The notes beneath the pieces are model-generated. The model had not been told where the DNA came from, ran no database searches, and worked only from the letters and a program-made list of their open reading frames with translations. The translations under genes and the position numbers were made by a program. This document shows positions 7,617 to 15,556 of a DNA stretch of 29,271 bases, piece after piece. Source of the stretch: an uncultured Bacteroidales bacterium (GTDB lineage Bacteria; Bacteroidota; Bacteroidia; Bacteroidales; UBA3663); assembly GCA_937899265.1 (NCBI GenBank), contig CALBPV010000038.1, forward strand, positions 1 to 29,271, read 5' to 3'. Position 1 is the first letter of the stretch. Every line of letters begins with the position of its first letter.

Positions 7617-8837
7617 TTATAAATTCTTTACAATCAGTGTCGAGTTGGTACCGCCGAAACCGAACGAGTTGCTCAGGAAGGTATCGAAATGTGCCTCCGT
7701 CGTCTTGGCAATGATATTCAGTTTGGCCGAATCCTCGTCGGGGTTCTCGAAGTTGAGGTTGCCGGCAATGAAGTTGTTCTTCATCATCAGCATGGAATAG
7801 ACGATTTCGCTGGCACCTGCCATCCACATTTCGTGGCCGGTCTGACCCTTGGTGGAGGTGACGGGTACTTTCGAGTCGCCGAAGATGCCGTAGATGGCCT
7901 TGGCTTCCTGCGTATCGCCTACGTGGGTCGATGTGGCGTGGGCATTGATGTAGCCGATGTCCTTGATGCCCATGCCGGCATGCTCGAGAGCGAGCTGGAG
8001 CGAACGGGAGGGACCTGCCACGTTGGGGGTGGAGATGTGGTCGCCGTTGCCGGAGAAGCCATAGCCGCAAATCTCGGCCAAGATGGGAGCGCCGCGCTTC
8101 ACGGCATGCTCATATTCCTCGATAATCACCGTTGCAGCACCGCCGCCGGGCACGAGGCCGTCGCGGTCGCGGTCGAAGGGACGGGAAGCCTTCTCCGGAG
8201 CATCCTCGCGAGTGGAGAAAGCCGAAATGCCGTCAAACGAACCGATGGAGTAGGGATTCACCTCCTGGGCTCCGCCACATACAATCATATCCTCAAGACC
8301 GTCGCGAATCAGGAGAGAGCCAAGACCGATGGCATGACTGCCCGAAGCACACGCACCCGATACCGTGAGGTTGATGCCGCGCAGCTTGAAGAGGCAGGCA
8401 AGGTTCATCGTAACGGTCGAGTTCATCGACTGGAAGATGGCACCCGAACCGCACATGGCGGTGTCCTTATATTCGCGCATCTTATCGACACTCTTCACTA
8501 CGGCATCGGCCGTGGAGTCGTTGCCGAACAAAAGACCTACCACGTTGTTGTCGAGATAGTCCTGGTCAATTTTGGCATTCTTCAGAGCCTCCAGCGTGGA
8601 CATGTAGGCATACTGGGCTTCTTCAGCCATATAAACACGCTGGTTGCGGGGAACCAAGCCTTTGAGGTTGGGCATCTCAACTTTTGCCGTGAGGGCACTG
8701 CGGAAGCCCATCTCCTTACGTACAGGATCGTAAATGATGCCCGATTTGCCATTGTAGAGCGAATCGCACACCGTTTCCAAGTTCGTACCCAGGCAGGACC
8801 AAATGCCCATGCCGGTGATAACTACTCTTCTAGCCAT
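7617..8837 (-). CDS. Ketosynthase (FabF-like, KAS II family)
   Basis: A 406-residue 3-oxoacyl-ACP synthase that condenses acyl groups with malonyl-ACP. The full catalytic set is present: Cys163 in SGACASGSHAIG, His300 in NAHATSTHVGD, and Lys330 plus His335 in KGQTGHEMWMAGASE. It is therefore an active ketosynthase, not a chain-length factor. The C-terminal NSFGFGGTNSTLIV is canonical. It is the first gene of the operon, with the ACP starting 21 bp after it, and has a divergent promoter shared with ssrA. I infer that it performs polyene elongation. Aryl-polyene ketosynthases normally need a chain-length-factor partner, which is not in this window. Confidence 0.92.
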   Translation of the reverse strand: MARRVVITGMGIWSCLGTNLETVCDSLYNGKSGIIYDPVRKEMGFRSALTAKVEMPNLKGLVPRNQRVYMAEEAQYAYMSTLEALKNAKIDQDYLDNNVVGLLFGNDSTADAVVKSVDKMREYKDTAMCGSGAIFQSMNSTVTMNLACLFKLRGINLTVSGACASGSHAIGLGSLLIRDGLEDMIVCGGAQEVNPYSIGSFDGISAFSTREDAPEKASRPFDRDRDGLVPGGGAATVIIEEYEHAVKRGAPILAEICGYGFSGNGDHISTPNVAGPSRSLQLALEHAGMGIKDIGYINAHATSTHVGDTQEAKAIYGIFGDSKVPVTSTKGQTGHEMWMAGASEIVYSMLMMKNNFIAGNLNFENPDEDSAKLNIIAKTTEAHFDTFLSNSFGFGGTNSTLIVKNL

Positions 8838-8902
8838 ATCTTTTCTATATTTTGTCTTTTTTTGTTAATCTTAATTTGGGATCAATATACCAAAATCCGC
8901 TG

Positions 8903-8934
8903 CAAAGTTAGGAATAATTTTCGAAATATGCAAC
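8903..8934 (-). promoter_or_regulatory. Promoter of the ketosynthase-led operon
   Basis: On the minus strand, TAACTTTG (8910 down to 8903) matches the Bacteroidota -7 element TAnnTTTG. GTTG, one base from TTTG, lies 20 nt upstream (8931-8934). The predicted start near 8896 leaves a leader of about 60 nt before the ketosynthase. Confidence 0.7.
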
Positions 8935-9002
8935 CTTTTGGGATACAAAAATGAAAAAAACTCAACATTTTTATCTGTTTTGAGCATTTTTATCACTTAA
9001 AA

Positions 9003-9034
9003 TTTGTTTTTTTGCTATCTTTACCTTACCTTTG
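9003..9034 (+). promoter_or_regulatory. Promoter of ssrA
   Basis: TTTG at 9003-9006, a 20-nt spacer, and TACCTTTG at 9027-9034 fit the Bacteroidota sigma-factor consensus. The element ends 16 bp before the predicted tmRNA 5' end. An A/T-rich tract (8940-9020) lies upstream. Confidence 0.8.
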
Positions 9035-9050
9035 CACCGCTAAACTCCAA

Positions 9051-9447
9051 GGGGCTGACTGGCTTTGACAGCAGGATGGGCCTTTGTGTAAGCATGCAGT
9101 GAAACGTCATCTATCACTCTAATCTGCGATGGCGAACAATAACTGGCGCAAACAACTACGCTCTTGCTGCCTGATCGAAGTACAGTAGATCACTGGCTTA
9201 ATCCCGACACAAGGTGCCGGGACAAGACATCACCCCAAGGTCGGAGTCACGAGACTGAGGAACAGGTGGTGCTCATTAAATCGGGACTAACCTTGTCGGC
9301 GCTTCGACGATAAGGCGACATTTCAGAAGATAAGGCAAGGCCAGGTGGTTCAGGTCTCAGTCTTGCACGAAAATCCAGGCTGAAATAAGCATGTAGAAAG
9401 CACAGATGTTCCCTGTTTGGACGAGGGTTCGAACCCCTCCAGCTCCA
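9051..9447 (+). ncRNA. ssrA: Transfer-messenger RNA (tmRNA)
   Basis: This one-piece tmRNA rescues stalled ribosomes together with SmpB. The 5' end GGGGCTG (9051-9057) pairs with CAGCTCC (9440-9446) to form the acceptor stem, with A9447 as discriminator; the CCA tail is not encoded. The T arm GAGGG-TTCGAAC-CCCTC lies just inside the 3' end. The tag reading frame at 9145-9174 ends in the conserved YALAA. Length is about 397 nt, as usual for Bacteroidales. The ends are set by base pairing, so an error of one or two bases is possible. Confidence 0.95.
9145..9174 (+). other. tmRNA proteolysis-tag reading frame
   Basis: The frame GGC GCA AAC AAC TAC GCT CTT GCT GCC TGA encodes GANNYALAA, a degradation tag added to stalled nascent chains. 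The resume codon is probably GGC (9145), or possibly GCA (9148). The AATAACT just upstream occupies the place of the conserved pre-resume signal. Confidence 0.85.
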
Positions 9448-9532
9448 CTTTTTATCACACGCGCTCATTGTGAAATCGCGCACATTATGAAATACTGAAA
9501 CATTTAAAATTGCAGCTTAAACCATTCATTTG

Positions 9533-11656
9533 ATGATGAAAACTTATTGCTCTTTCCTGATTCTGCTGTTTGTTGTCGCAACATCAGCAGTTTCAGCACA
9601 GAACGAACGTGCAGTGTGGGCCTCCATCAACGGGCTCAGCAATGCTTCTTTGGGCGACTATGCCCAGCATACGGGCAAGGTGCTCGTGACGTGGCGCATG
9701 TTGCCCGGCGACGACGAAAACACCGCGTTTGACCTCTATCGCAAGGCGGGCACAATGAAAGAAGAAAAAATCGCCAACGGCATCAAACGTACGAACTTCC
9801 AGGACGATCCCCGCTGGAAGACGGTGGACAATGTCTATCGACTCACATACGCGGGCAGCGACGAGACGCTGGGGACCTACACGGCTACAAAGGCACAGCT
9901 CGGTGGAGGTCTGCCCTATATCGGCATTCCTCTCAAATCGACCGAGGATGTGTATGACGGAGATGACCTTGAATATCAGGCCAACGACGTGAGTGTGGGC
10001 GACCTCGACGGTGACGGAGAGTTTGAGATTATTGTCAAGCGTCTGCAATCGAAGAAGGGAGTCCTCGATGGAGGAACCGGTGCCGGCTATTCGAGCCACA
10101 ATACCATCTATGCCGTTATTTGGGATGCCTACAAGCTCGACGGCACTTTCCTCTGGCGAGTGAAAGGCGGTCCCGGCATCATTCTGGGCAACAGCTCGGC
10201 CTTCGCTGTGGCTGACTTCGACGGTGACGGATGTGCCGAGATGGCCATACGCACCTGTGAAGGAACAGTCTTCGGCGATGGACAGGAGATACCCGACACC
10301 AACGGCGACGGCAAGATTGACTACCGAACCTGGGGCAATGAGAACTCCGCCAACCCAGGTTGGGTGGACAACTACAACAGCGCAGGTCCCGAGTTCATCT
10401 CCATCATCGACGGCAAGACGGGACGGGAACTGGCTCGCGACAATTTCATCCCGCGTGAGACCAGTGCTTCGTGGGGAGACAACTATTGGAAACGCGCCTG
10501 CTCTTTCCGCATCGGTGTGGCTTGTCTCGACAGTCTGAACGGCTTGCCCTCGCTCATTGTGGGCCGCGGCGTTTATGCACGTTCCGTGTTGGAGGCGTGG
10601 GACTACAGGGACGGACTGCTTTCGCGTCGCTGGCATTTCGACAGTGCCAAGGCCGGAGGCAGCGACACGAATAAGGACGGTAAGTCCAATAGTGCCTACG
10701 GCGGACAGGGCAACCACTCGTTCTCCGTGGCTGACCTTGACGGTGACGGCAAGGATGAAGTGATGTACGGCTCTATGGCCATCGACGATGACGGCTACGG
10801 GCTTTGGAGCACGGGATTGGGCCACGGTGATGCCCAGCATGTAGGCAAATTCCTGCCGGATCGCGAAGGTCTTCAGGTATATCATTGTCTCGAGAACGGC
10901 AAAACGATGGTGGCGCTCCACGATGCCAAGGACGGTTCTGTCATCTGGAAAAAGGAAAGCAGCAGCGACAATGATACCGGACGTGCACTGGTGGCTGACA
11001 TCGACCCCGACTCGCCCGGCTGTGAGTTCTGGTGGGCAGGCTCCAATGCTTTCTCTTCTCCCTCCCTTTCAGGAGAGGGCTGGGTGGCGGCTGATCTCGG
11101 CTACAAGCCGTCCTCCTGCAATATGGCCATTTGGTTCGATGGCGGACTTACCCGTCAGCTCATTAATGCGAACATTATCCACAACGACCGTGCGGGAGGA
11201 CGCACATTTACAATGTATCGCTACTCTGTACATTTCATCAATGGCTCAAAGTCGAATCCCTCGTGGTACGGCGACCTTGTCGGTGACTGGCGTGAGGAAG
11301 TCATCGTTCCGGACGAAACGCTTGTCGGCGATTTGAAGATTTTCTCGACGTGGTATCCTACCGATCACAGATTTCCTTGGCTCATGACGGACCACACCTA
11401 TCACATGGGCGTACTGAACGAAAACATCGGTTACAACCAGCCTCCCCATTTGGGTTACTATCTGGGTTCCGACCTCACGAGTGACCGGGAAGCTTGGGCC
11501 AACGGCGGATATACGACGAGTGCCATCGAGGCTGTCCGAAGCGATGAGGAACTGCCCCGCTACCAAGAAACCTACAACCTCATGGGTCAGAAGGTGAAGA
11601 ACTCCGGCAAACACGGACTTTACATCTCGAACGGACGGAAATTAATCGTCCGCTGA
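9533..11656 (+). CDS. Secreted rhamnogalacturonan lyase (PL11-like)
   Basis: About 707 residues, starting at ATG 9533; a TTG at 9530 and an ATG at 9536 are alternatives. A Sec signal peptide covers roughly the first 23 residues, ending at VSA-Q. The body matches polysaccharide lyase family 11, a beta-propeller that cleaves the rhamnogalacturonan-I backbone of pectin. It has repeated calcium-loop motifs such as DLDGDGEFEI, DFDGDGCAEM, DTNGDGKID and DLDGDGKDEV, and conserved YGDLVGDWREEVI and HTYHMGV blocks near the C-terminus. The last 25 residues (YNLMGQKV...NGRKLIVR) are a short Prevotella-type tail resembling a reduced type IX sorting signal. It stands alone, with no SusC/D genes beside it. 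Confidence 0.9.
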   Translation: MMKTYCSFLILLFVVATSAVSAQNERAVWASINGLSNASLGDYAQHTGKVLVTWRMLPGDDENTAFDLYRKAGTMKEEKIANGIKRTNFQDDPRWKTVDNVYRLTYAGSDETLGTYTATKAQLGGGLPYIGIPLKSTEDVYDGDDLEYQANDVSVGDLDGDGEFEIIVKRLQSKKGVLDGGTGAGYSSHNTIYAVIWDAYKLDGTFLWRVKGGPGIILGNSSAFAVADFDGDGCAEMAIRTCEGTVFGDGQEIPDTNGDGKIDYRTWGNENSANPGWVDNYNSAGPEFISIIDGKTGRELARDNFIPRETSASWGDNYWKRACSFRIGVACLDSLNGLPSLIVGRGVYARSVLEAWDYRDGLLSRRWHFDSAKAGGSDTNKDGKSNSAYGGQGNHSFSVADLDGDGKDEVMYGSMAIDDDGYGLWSTGLGHGDAQHVGKFLPDREGLQVYHCLENGKTMVALHDAKDGSVIWKKESSSDNDTGRALVADIDPDSPGCEFWWAGSNAFSSPSLSGEGWVAADLGYKPSSCNMAIWFDGGLTRQLINANIIHNDRAGGRTFTMYRYSVHFINGSKSNPSWYGDLVGDWREEVIVPDETLVGDLKIFSTWYPTDHRFPWLMTDHTYHMGVLNENIGYNQPPHLGYYLGSDLTSDREAWANGGYTTSAIEAVRSDEELPRYQETYNLMGQKVKNSGKHGLYISNGRKLIVR

Positions 11657-11680
11657 GACTTCTCTGTGAATATAAGATTT

Positions 11681-11721
11681 CCCCGGGTTCTCCTTGCGGA
11701 CGACTCGGGGAGCTTTTTTTT
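11681..11721 (+). terminator. Terminator of the lyase gene
   Basis: CCCCGGGT (11681-11688) pairs with ACTCGGGG (11703-11710) with one G/A mismatch, followed by eight T residues at 11714-11721. It lies 25 bp after the lyase stop. Confidence 0.8.
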
Positions 11722-11732
11722 CAATTAAAGAG

Positions 11733-11765
11733 CTTGCCCCGGGTCGAAGAACGGCTCGGGGCAAG
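11733..11765 (-). terminator. Terminator of the rplY-pth operon
   Basis: CTTGCCCCG (11733-11741) pairs perfectly with CGGGGCAAG (11757-11765). On the minus strand a weak T-rich tract follows. Together with the plus-strand hairpin at 11681-11721 it separates convergent transcription units. Confidence 0.65.
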
Positions 11766-11786
11766 TTGTGGAAAACGAACAAAGAA

Positions 11787-12344
11787 TCAGTTGCCGTTGG
11801 TGGCATCGTTGGGATTCTTGCGGTTGTAGCGACGATGGCGGTTGGGCTTCCGGGTTTGTGGAGCCTGAGCGGGATCGACAACAGGAAGAGCATCGATGGG
11901 ACGGGTTGTCGGAGCGGCAGGAGTGGCAGGAGTGGTCGGAGTGGCCGGCTGCGTCGGCTGGGTCGGAGTACTCTGATTGTCCTGATTGTTCTGATTGTTC
12001 TGATTATTCTGAGTTTTCTGAGTTTTCTGATTACTCAGAGTCTTCTGTTGTTTGGCCTGTTGTTTCTGTTTTTTGTTCTGGCGTTCCTGCTGGCGTTTCT
12101 GTTGACGGTTGGCGGGAGCTGCGGGCTGTTGGGGCTGTTTGGCAGTCTCGGCGGCATTGCGCGTGTTGGCCGTCATGACGCGGCTCCACTCCTGGGCTTT
12201 TTTGTCGCTGGGACGCACCTCGGGTTTGGCCGGACGCAGGGTTTTCCATATCTTGAGAACGTAGGAGAGGCTTATTGCAGCAAGAATGCATGCGAGTGCT
12301 GCCACGATGAGTGTGACGAGCAGAAGGGTATAGGTGGAATCCAT
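11787..12344 (-). CDS. Membrane-anchored N/Q-rich low-complexity protein
   Basis: A 185-residue protein of unknown function. One transmembrane helix (about residues 5-30, LLLVTLIVAALACILAAISL) is followed by a basic, Gln/Asn-rich region. From about residue 85 this becomes KQKQQAKQQ, then Asn-Gln triplets, then a Thr/Pro-rich stretch and a basic tail (RKPNRHRRYNRKN). No enzymatic domain is visible. The section NQSTPTQPTQP and the following TTRP are shared with the amidase at 23373-24881, identical in DNA over 33 bp. It is the last gene of the rplY-pth-MFS operon, 58 bp after the transporter. The gene is real by position and terminator; its role, perhaps peptidoglycan- or envelope-spanning, is a guess. 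Confidence 0.7.
   Translation of the reverse strand: MDSTYTLLLVTLIVAALACILAAISLSYVLKIWKTLRPAKPEVRPSDKKAQEWSRVMTANTRNAAETAKQPQQPAAPANRQQKRQQERQNKKQKQQAKQQKTLSNQKTQKTQNNQNNQNNQDNQSTPTQPTQPATPTTPATPAAPTTRPIDALPVVDPAQAPQTRKPNRHRRYNRKNPNDATNGN
11946..12032. repeat. N/Q repeat cassette, short copy
   Basis: About seven 9-bp units related to ACTCTGATT (11970-12032), preceded by a Thr/Pro-coding block. Positions 11946-11978 are identical to 23667-23699 in the amidase gene. A second shared block of about 16 bp lies at 11899-11914 and 23623-23638. Confidence 0.9.
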
Positions 12345-12402
12345 TTTAATGTTTTAGAGAATAATGAGGCGGAATTGGATCCGCCGGGTTAATAATGAGG
12401 AA

Positions 12403-13620
12403 TCAATGTCCCTTGCGACGAATCTTGTGACCCCATACACCATATATAAATATGGCGAGGAAACAGGGGAGGCAAATCCAATAGGCAAGCTGGATTGTGC
12501 CGCAGGCGTTGATGCTCATGTCGCAAAGAGCACCGAAAAGGGTGGGAATGACAGCGCCACCGGCGATGGACATCGTGAGAAGGGCATTGCCCCGGGTCGT
12601 GTAGGCTCCGAGGTCGCACGAGGCAAGGGGCCAGATGGCAGGCCACATGAGGCTACAACCCAAAGCGAGGAGTCCCAGTGCCCAAATGGACCACGTGGCA
12701 GGCAGCATGGGTACCAGTACAGAGCCAAGGATGGCGATGGCCGAGCAGATGCGTAAAGCGGCGCTCTGGCTCAAGTGGCGTGGAATGAGGATGACACCGG
12801 CAATGTAGCCCACAATCATACCGACGGGAGCAATCCACGCGTAGAGGTTCGCCCGTTCCAATCCCAGGGAATTGGCATAATCGACACCGGTGGCAAGCGA
12901 AACGGTCTCCGCACCCACGTAGAGAAAAAGGGTGAGGGCTCCGAGCCAAAGATGGGGATAGTCGGCAAGGCGGGGTTTCACAGTTTTTCCGTCGTTCTTG
13001 GCAGCCGTCGGGGCAGGGGTGTCTCCGGTATTGCCGTCGAGCGGGATGGCCGGCAGGGGGAAGAGCAGGCAGGCTCCGGCCAGCACCAGCATGATGCCGA
13101 TGATAATCATGAAAGGCGAGGTCAGTTCCGACACTTGGAGCGAAGCCACTTCATGGCCTACAAACCACACCAGGAACAGCGAGGGAAGAGGCCAGGCGAG
13201 CTTGTTGCAGATGCCCATGAGGGAGATGCGCTGAGCTCCGCTCTCAACGGGACCCAGAAAGGTGACGTAAGGGTTGATGGAAGCCTGGAGCACAGCATTG
13301 GCGCTGCCCGAAACGAACGAGGCCAGCAGAAAGAGGGGGAAGCTGAGCGTTCGGGCTGCCCACAAGTAGATGCCGAAGCTGAGGGCGAAAATCACAAACG
13401 AGAGGGACATCGTGACCTTGTATCCCCATCGGCGTATGCTTTTCTGCGCAGGCCATCCCCAGAGGAGGAAGGGCACAAAGGATGCAAAGACGATGAGGTA
13501 GGACTGGAGTGCCGACACTTGAAGTGACTGGCGCAACACCGGCAGCAGAATGGGATTGAGACCCAAAGCGAAGCCGCAGGTGAAGAACATCAGGCCGATG
13601 AAAGAGAGGGAGCGTTTCAT
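12403..13620 (-). CDS. Sugar MFS transporter, FucP/GluP type
   Basis: A 405-residue inner-membrane major facilitator protein with about 12 transmembrane helices. It belongs to the fucose/glucose-galactose:H+ symporter group, shown by GFALGLNPILLPVLRQ in helix 1, LQSYLIVFASF in helix 2, and ANAVLQASINPYVTFLGP followed by QRISLMGICNKLAW around helices 4-5. Loss of an acidic or polar residue in helix 1 cannot be judged by eye, so the substrate (glucose, galactose, fucose or N-acetylglucosamine) is left open. It starts 18 bp after the S4-protein stop and is followed by the N/Q-rich membrane protein. Its presence in a ribosome-maintenance operon probably reflects gene arrangement and not a shared pathway. 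Confidence 0.85.
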   Translation of the reverse strand: MKRSLSFIGLMFFTCGFALGLNPILLPVLRQSLQVSALQSYLIVFASFVPFLLWGWPAQKSIRRWGYKVTMSLSFVIFALSFGIYLWAARTLSFPLFLLASFVSGSANAVLQASINPYVTFLGPVESGAQRISLMGICNKLAWPLPSLFLVWFVGHEVASLQVSELTSPFMIIIGIMLVLAGACLLFPLPAIPLDGNTGDTPAPTAAKNDGKTVKPRLADYPHLWLGALTLFLYVGAETVSLATGVDYANSLGLERANLYAWIAPVGMIVGYIAGVILIPRHLSQSAALRICSAIAILGSVLVPMLPATWSIWALGLLALGCSLMWPAIWPLASCDLGAYTTRGNALLTMSIAGGAVIPTLFGALCDMSINACGTIQLAYWICLPCFLAIFIYGVWGHKIRRKGH

Positions 13621-13638
13621 CTTGGAGCGTAGAATTAA

Positions 13639-14094
13639 TTACAAATCGACATGGGGGAGTTGCGAAGCAATCTCCTCATCGTCAAGGTCATCGAGGTCGA
13701 AATCAAATTCATCGATGTAGGTGGGTTCAGTGAACTCGTCGAGGTCTCGGCGGTCCTTTTTGGTGGGACGGCCAAGTCCTTTGGCGCGGTCGATGAATCC
13801 CGAGAGACGGTTGAGTTGCAGAATCTCGAGCTGTTCGGGAGGCGTGACATTTTCGACGAATCCGGGTGTCAGTTTGGCTCCCATGCGCTGGTCGGCCAGT
13901 GCGAGAACGCGGAAGCTGTATGTGACGGGCGGTTTACGCACCTCGATGATTTCGCCCACGTGGACGGTGCGCGATGACTTGATTTTCTGGCCTCCGACAG
14001 TGACTCTGCCCAGACGGCAAGCCTCCGAAGCGATGGTGCGAGTCTTGAAGATACGCACGGCCCAAAGCCATTTGTCAATTCTAACTTCTGTCAT
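13639..14094 (-). CDS. S4-domain RNA-binding protein (Hsp15-like)
   Basis: A 151-residue protein with an N-terminal S4 RNA-binding domain (about 3-65: RIDKWLWAVRIFKTRTIASEACRLG and VTVGGQKIKSSRTV). This matches Hsp15/HslR, which binds stalled 50S subunits carrying nascent peptidyl-tRNA. The C-terminal part has a KGLGRPTKKDRRDLDEF segment and then a strongly acidic tail (FDFDLDDLDDEE), unlike the basic tail of E. coli Hsp15. Its start overlaps the pth stop by 4 bp (ATGA), implying translational coupling. The link to peptidyl-tRNA hydrolase and L25 fits a translation-quality-control role. Confidence 0.85.
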   Translation of the reverse strand: MTEVRIDKWLWAVRIFKTRTIASEACRLGRVTVGGQKIKSSRTVHVGEIIEVRKPPVTYSFRVLALADQRMGAKLTPGFVENVTPPEQLEILQLNRLSGFIDRAKGLGRPTKKDRRDLDEFTEPTYIDEFDFDLDDLDDEEIASQLPHVDL

Positions 14095-14681
14095 GATTGG
14101 GGAGGAACGGGGTCGGATTTTTTGGTGTTGAAACGGTTCATTGCGCGGGCGATGCCTTCGAGGCAGAAGGTGCGGATGATTTCGGTGGTGACAGAGAGAA
14201 TCTCGGGAATTTGGGCTTCCTGGTCAGCTGGAAAACGTCCGAGCACCCAATCAATCTGAGCCCCCTTGGGGAAATCGCCGCCCACGCCGAAACGCAGTCT
14301 GGCGTACTTCTCGCTCTCCACCTTGAGGGCAATGTCCTTGAGGCCGTTGTGACCGCCGGCCGACCCACCCGGGCGCAGACGCAGTGTGCCAAAGGGCAGG
14401 TTGATGTCGTCGCAGATGATGAGCACATGGTCGAGATTGATGTGTTCGGCCTGCATCCAATAACGCACAGCATTGCCCGACAGATTCATGAAGGTGGACG
14501 GCTTGAGCAGGAACAACTGTTGGTTTTTGACCCTGACCTCGGCCACATCACCCAGGCGATCTGTCTTAAAACAAGTATTGGATGCTTCTGCAAAAGCATC
14601 CAACACCCTGAATCCAATGTTGTGGCGGGTATCCCGGTATTCGGCACCGATATTGCCCAAGCCACAAATCAAGTACTTCAT
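14091..14681 (-). CDS. pth: Peptidyl-tRNA hydrolase
   Basis: A 196-residue cytoplasmic enzyme that releases tRNA from peptidyl-tRNA dropped by ribosomes. Key residues are visible: Asn10 in CGLGNIG, catalytic His20 in DTRHNIGF, the STFMNLSGNAV block, the acidic CDDINLPFG loop, and GSAGGHNGLK. Length is typical. It follows rplY by 9 bp and overlaps the downstream S4 gene by 4 bp. The rplY-pth pairing is common in bacteria. Confidence 0.96.
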   Translation of the reverse strand: MKYLICGLGNIGAEYRDTRHNIGFRVLDAFAEASNTCFKTDRLGDVAEVRVKNQQLFLLKPSTFMNLSGNAVRYWMQAEHINLDHVLIICDDINLPFGTLRLRPGGSAGGHNGLKDIALKVESEKYARLRFGVGGDFPKGAQIDWVLGRFPADQEAQIPEILSVTTEIIRTFCLEGIARAMNRFNTKKSDPVPPQS

Positions 14682-14690
14682 CAGCTGTTT

Positions 14691-15275
14691 TTACTCTGCA
14701 GCCGCAGCCTTGCTGGAATTGCGTGTGGTACGCACAGCGGCAACGATGGCCTCCTTGACGTTGAGAATCTCGATGTTGTCGAAAGCGAGATCCTTCACTT
14801 TGAGAACTTTGCCCAACTTGATGTCAGTAACATCGACGATGAGACGCTCGGGGATGTCGGCATATTTGCCCTTGACCGTGAGGTCGCGCATAACCTTGAC
14901 CAACTTGCCGCCGGCCTTCACACCGTCAGCGTGTCCTTCAAGTTTGACGGGTACCTTGACGATGATGGGTTGCTTGGCGTCAATCTGGATGAAATCGAGG
15001 TGGAGCAATTCTTCATTGACGGGACCGAACTGAGCCTCCTTGATGATGGCCTGGCACTTGTCGCCCTCAATGTCGAGGTTGACAACGTAAACCTGAGACG
15101 TGTAGATGAGGTTGCGAACGTCGGCAGCCTTCACAGTGAACATGTAGGACTCACCGTTCTCGGAGAGCTTCTTCGAGATGATGTTACAGGGGATGAGACC
15201 CTGAGCGCGAAGCTGCCTGGCAGCCTTCTTGCCGTTGTCGGTACGCTTGGTACCGGAGAGTTGGAACTCTTTCAT
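14691..15275 (-). CDS. rplY: 50S ribosomal protein L25/general stress protein Ctc
   Basis: A 194-residue long-form L25 (CTC/TL5 type) that binds 5S rRNA. The N-terminal L25 domain (about 1-90) begins MKEFQLSGTKRTDNGKKAAR and contains LIPCNIIS. The C-terminal beta domain (about 95-185) holds LLHLDFIQID and VPVKLEGHADGVKAGG. A short Ala/Lys-rich tail follows. It heads a minus-strand operon with pth, the S4 protein, the MFS transporter and the N/Q-rich protein, and it is preceded by a leader of about 175 nt with a clear promoter. Confidence 0.95.
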   Translation of the reverse strand: MKEFQLSGTKRTDNGKKAARQLRAQGLIPCNIISKKLSENGESYMFTVKAADVRNLIYTSQVYVVNLDIEGDKCQAIIKEAQFGPVNEELLHLDFIQIDAKQPIIVKVPVKLEGHADGVKAGGKLVKVMRDLTVKGKYADIPERLIVDVTDIKLGKVLKVKDLAFDNIEILNVKEAIVAAVRTTRNSSKAAAAE

Positions 15276-15450
15276 TTTGTTTGTTTTGTTTAAAAATGTG
15301 TTACTCAGAATGGAGGACCGACCTTTCCCGAAGTTTGAGCTGCCCTCGGGGAGGTGAGCCCTGAATCTCCCATCACACTACATGCGGAGGCAAGTATATT
15401 GACCCTTCCGGTCTCTGCGATTCCGCTTGTATGCTGATGTTAAACTCAAA
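15276..15450 (-). promoter_or_regulatory. Long, possibly structured 5' leader of rplY
   Basis: About 175 nt lie between the predicted transcription start (near 15450) and the rplY start codon. On the minus strand I see GCGGA (15426-15422) able to pair with TCCGC (15388-15384), enclosing GACC-GGAAG-GGTC (15413-15401). A second imperfect stem forms between ACCTCCCCGAG and CTTCGGGAAAGGT. No credible reading frame was found. It may be an autoregulatory ribosomal-protein leader; this is inference. Confidence 0.45.
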
Positions 15451-15457
15451 AGCGGCG

Positions 15458-15489
15458 CAAAGATAGCGTTTTTTGACGAAATGACCAAA
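15458..15489 (-). promoter_or_regulatory. Promoter of the rplY operon
   Basis: On the minus strand TTTG (15489 down to 15486), a 20-nt spacer, and TATCTTTG (15465 down to 15458) match the Bacteroidota consensus exactly. Confidence 0.85.
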
Positions 15490-15556
15490 TAAAACAGGCG
15501 GAAATTTCGTATTTAATCGCTATTTTTGTCCAAAAATGAATTTTTTTTATTCCCGA

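Noticed and set aside
9247..9483. 78-residue minus-strand frame with SWRGSNPRP
   Set aside because: It is antisense to the 3' part of tmRNA; the RGSNPRP motif is the translated T arm, a well-known false gene.
11694..12392. 232-residue plus-strand frame with hydrophobic repeats
   Set aside because: It is the reverse reading of the N/Q-rich membrane-protein gene and starts inside a terminator.
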